Below are positions 15,222 through 16,070 of a stretch of 16,070 bases of DNA, piece by piece. A program made the position numbers and the translations under genes. The stretch comes from an uncultured Rhodospirillaceae bacterium (GTDB lineage: Bacteria; Pseudomonadota; Alphaproteobacteria; Rhodospirillales; UBA2165): positions 1-16,070 of the forward strand of contig CAJWIB010000020.1 in assembly GCA_913041095.1 (NCBI GenBank), read 5' to 3'. Under the pieces are notes generated by a model. That model did no database searches, was not told where the DNA came from, and saw only the letters and a list, made by a program, of their open reading frames with translations. Numbering within the stretch: position 1 is the stretch's first letter; every line of letters starts with the position of its first letter.

Positions 15222-16070
15222 ATGGACCAGAAAGTTACAACCAGCCCGGTAACCTTGGACGACCGTTACAGTCTTGCTTCCGGCAAAGCCTATATGAGCG
15301 GAACGCAGGCGTTGCTGCGCCTGCTTCTCGAGCAGGCTTGGCGGGATAAAGCTGCCGGATTGAACACGGCAGGCTTTGTTTCAGGCTATCGCGGATCACC
15401 GCTCGGTGGTTTTGATCTCCAGTTGTGGAAAGCACAAAAATATCTCCAGGAAGACGGCATTCATTTCGAACCGGGACTCAATGAAGATTTGGCCGTCACT
15501 GCGGTCTGGGGCTCGCAGCAAACGGATATATTCGGTTCAGAAAAATATGACGGCGTGTTTGGCCTGTGGTACGGCAAAACTCCCGGACTTGATCGCTCGG
15601 GTGATGCTTTCAAACATGCCAATATGAACGGTACCTCTCGATATGGCGGGGTGTTGGCTGTCAGTGGCGACGACCCGGGAGCTTCCTCGACCTCGGTGCC
15701 CAGTCAAAGTGAGCATACGTTTGCCTCTTTTATGATGCCGGTCATTTATCCCTCAAGCATCGAAGAATTTCTTCATATGGGATTGCTCGGTTATGGTATG
15801 TCGCGCTATTCCGGTAACTGGATTGGCTTTAAAACCTTGTCAGACATCGCTGAAACTTCGGCGTCGATCAATATCGGTACTGCGGTTCCGGAATTCAAAC
15901 TACCCGACAATCACGGCGATATTTGGGAGCAAGTCAGCATCCGCTGGCCTGATGACCGGTGGGACGCCGATAGCCGTCTCCAGGAAATTCGTTTGCCGGC
16001 GGCGGTGACTTTTGCCCGGGCCAATCAATTTGACCAAGTTGTCATTGCGCCACCGCAACGTCGTTTTGGC
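15222..16070 (+). CDS. Indolepyruvate/2-oxoacid:ferredoxin oxidoreductase-like protein, N-terminal part
   Basis: An open frame from ATG 15222 to the right edge gives 283 residues without a stop; the gene is cut by the window. The N-terminus matches the thiamine-diphosphate (pyrimidine) domain of large indolepyruvate ferredoxin oxidoreductases: YMSGTQALLRLLLEQ, GFVSGYRGSPLGGFD, NEDLAVTAVWGSQQ, GVFGLWYGKTPGLDRSGDA and SGDDPGASSTSVPSQSEH. In Proteobacteria this is usually one fused polypeptide of over 1,100 residues that oxidatively decarboxylates 2-oxoacids to acyl-CoA; that length and its iron-sulfur and gamma domains lie outside the window. It follows the SDR by 21 bases on the same strand, so it probably belongs to the operon and would handle a 2-oxoacid or a branched acyl-CoA product. 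The ribosome binding site is weak. Confidence 0.9.
   Translation, partial: MDQKVTTSPVTLDDRYSLASGKAYMSGTQALLRLLLEQAWRDKAAGLNTAGFVSGYRGSPLGGFDLQLWKAQKYLQEDGIHFEPGLNEDLAVTAVWGSQQTDIFGSEKYDGVFGLWYGKTPGLDRSGDAFKHANMNGTSRYGGVLAVSGDDPGASSTSVPSQSEHTFASFMMPVIYPSSIEEFLHMGLLGYGMSRYSGNWIGFKTLSDIAETSASINIGTAVPEFKLPDNHGDIWEQVSIRWPDDRWDADSRLQEIRLPAAVTFARANQFDQVVIAPPQRRFG

Overview
The window reads as one catabolic locus from a free-living, largely aerobic Pseudomonadota bacterium. An alphaproteobacterium is my best guess, from moderate GC, an AT-rich control region, a molybdenum hydroxylase in medium-small-large order and an indolepyruvate-oxidoreductase-like gene. The taxon is inference; no rRNA or marker gene is present. 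Coding density is very high and I see no mobile element, tRNA, rRNA or CRISPR array.

Layout. (1) Positions 2-837, + strand: the 3' end of an unrecognised gene and a two-repeat EthD-like / dimeric alpha-beta-barrel protein. (2) Positions 812-1423, - strand: a TetR-family regulator whose 3' end overlaps the EthD-like gene by 26 bases. (3) Positions 1424-1636: a divergent control region holding a perfect 22-base palindrome, the obvious operator candidate. (4) Positions 1637 to the right edge, + strand: 13 genes with overlaps of 1-11 bases or gaps of 6-30 bases, so very probably one transcript of at least 14.4 kb.

The operon encodes, in order: a non-catalytic and a catalytic MaoC-fold hydratase subunit; HyuA and HyuB (hydantoinase/oxoprolinase/ketone-carboxylase superfamily); an acyl-CoA dehydrogenase lacking the usual C-terminal catalytic Glu; a separate B12-binding subunit and the catalytic subunit of a methylmalonyl-CoA-mutase-family enzyme; the FAD, 2Fe-2S and molybdopterin subunits of a xanthine-dehydrogenase-family hydroxylase; a family III CoA transferase; a short-chain dehydrogenase; and the N-terminal 283 residues of an indolepyruvate/2-oxoacid:ferredoxin-oxidoreductase-like protein that runs off the window.

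Taken together this looks like a dedicated pathway for an organic acid carried as a CoA thioester. The CoA transferase would load it, the Mo enzyme would hydroxylate it (often a ring carbon), HyuAB would open a lactam-like ring or carboxylate/hydrolyse an intermediate with ATP, the dehydrogenase, hydratase and SDR would run a beta-oxidation-like sequence, and the B12 mutase would rearrange a branched or carboxylated acyl-CoA. I do not recognise the combination as a named pathway. Substrate and step order cannot be read from the sequence; this is the most interesting point of the window.
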